NCBI RefSeq assembly: GCF_002086485.1
Contig: NZ_MVHF01000010.1
Coordinates: forward strand, 62,001 to 126,000
Origin: Mycobacterium aquaticum
Lineage (GTDB): Bacteria; Actinomycetota; Actinomycetes; Mycobacteriales; Mycobacteriaceae
Length of the DNA: 64,000 nucleotides
Direction of reading: 5' to 3'
Position 1 is the first letter of the stretch. Every line of letters starts with the position of its first letter. The notes beneath the pieces were generated by a model. The model did not search any database. It worked only from the letters and a program-made list of their open reading frames with translations, and had not been told where the DNA came from. The position numbers and the translations under genes were made by a program. Positions 63,820 to 64,000 of the stretch are shown in pieces.

Positions 63820-63861
63820 GAATTCGTAGACATCAATCAGCCTTGAGTACGGGAGAGATGC

Positions 63862-64000
63862 ATGGGGCCGACGGTGCTCGATCTCATCGAGATGCCGCAC
63901 TTGCGCCTGAAGCTGCGTGCGGGCGGTAAGGGCGTCGACAGGCACGTGACCTGGGCCCAAGCGTCCGATCTGAACACTCCCTGGGAGTGGATGACCGGCG
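63862..64000 (+). CDS. PucR-family transcriptional regulator, 3' end outside window
   Basis: 46 residues visible from ATG 63862 with GGGAGAG (63851-63857) upstream. The sequence (PTVLDLIEMPHLRLKLRAGG, VDRHVTWAQASDL, NTPWEWMTG) matches the N-terminal PucR purine-catabolism regulator domain. The helix-turn-helix, normally C-terminal, lies beyond the window. Divergent from the permease-SDR-ureohydrolase operon, its probable target. Confidence 0.83.
   Translation, partial: MGPTVLDLIEMPHLRLKLRAGGKGVDRHVTWAQASDLNTPWEWMTG

Noticed and set aside
63745..63861. guanidine riboswitch before the ureohydrolase operon
   Set aside because: The leader is too short and lacks the conserved guanidine-I motif elements; only a 5-bp inverted repeat is present.
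1..64000. CRISPR arrays, rRNA, tRNA, prophage
   Set aside because: No regularly spaced repeats, no rRNA or tRNA cloverleaf signatures, and no phage structural genes were found.

Overview
The window looks like a chromosomal segment of a fast-growing mycobacterium (Mycolicibacterium-like). It is uniformly GC-rich. It carries an MPT63/DUF1942-type secreted protein, F420-type luciferase-like oxidoreductases, a fused HadA/HadB-type dehydratase, an AcpM-like carrier protein, a GarA-like FHA protein, an L,D-transpeptidase and a Tat-exported DUF1906 (Rv2525c-like) protein. Several genes have TANNNT -10 boxes 6-8 nt before the start codon, the leaderless arrangement common in mycobacteria. I see no rRNA, tRNA, CRISPR array or prophage.

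Layout. 1-8.5 kb: 3' part of a multicopper oxidase, an IS110-family insertion, a giant mosaic protein (Kelch-like propeller, three Ig-like ASPM/HYDIN-type domains, seven lectin-like propeller repeats) and a DUF4185 protein. 8.6-16.3 kb: two TetR-controlled divergent units (methyltransferase; DFR-like reductase), a doubly frameshifted Na+/H+ antiporter, then PEBP, zinc alcohol dehydrogenase, DJ-1/PfpI protein and ABM monooxygenase, all on the plus strand. 16.8-22 kb: a small specialised-metabolism-like group (SDR, stand-alone ACP, FAD monooxygenase, TetR, SRPBCC protein) interspersed with gene debris (LysR and epoxide hydrolase fragments). 22-29 kb: an HxlR-controlled SnoaL/F420 oxidoreductase pair, and a thiolase/CoA-transferase catabolic operon divergent from an IclR regulator. 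29-46 kb: transporters, envelope and redox proteins, an internally deleted F420 oxidoreductase, an EamA/XRE divergent pair, a beta-lactamase-like lipoprotein and a TetR-controlled membrane protein/DUF302/methyltransferase operon.

46.2-51.8 kb is the most unusual part: a tightly coupled minus-strand operon of unrecognised proteins. They are an 825-residue protein with an acidic ESPF/YDEVV head and a cationic amphipathic core, an HEAGH putative metalloprotease (frameshifted near its C-terminus), a ~200-aa protein and a 412-aa protein. The operon is divergent from a Tat-exported DUF1906 glycoside-hydrolase-fold protein. I propose it as an exported cell-envelope-acting system; this is inference.

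52.9-58.7 kb: HadAB-like dehydratase, NDH-2-like flavoprotein, membrane and secreted proteins, and an L,D-transpeptidase ending in a strong bidirectional terminator. 58.9-64 kb: a five-gene operon (APC permease, two SDRs, agmatinase-family ureohydrolase, PuuE-like deacetylase) divergent from a PucR-type regulator cut by the window edge. This points to use of a guanidino or ureide compound.
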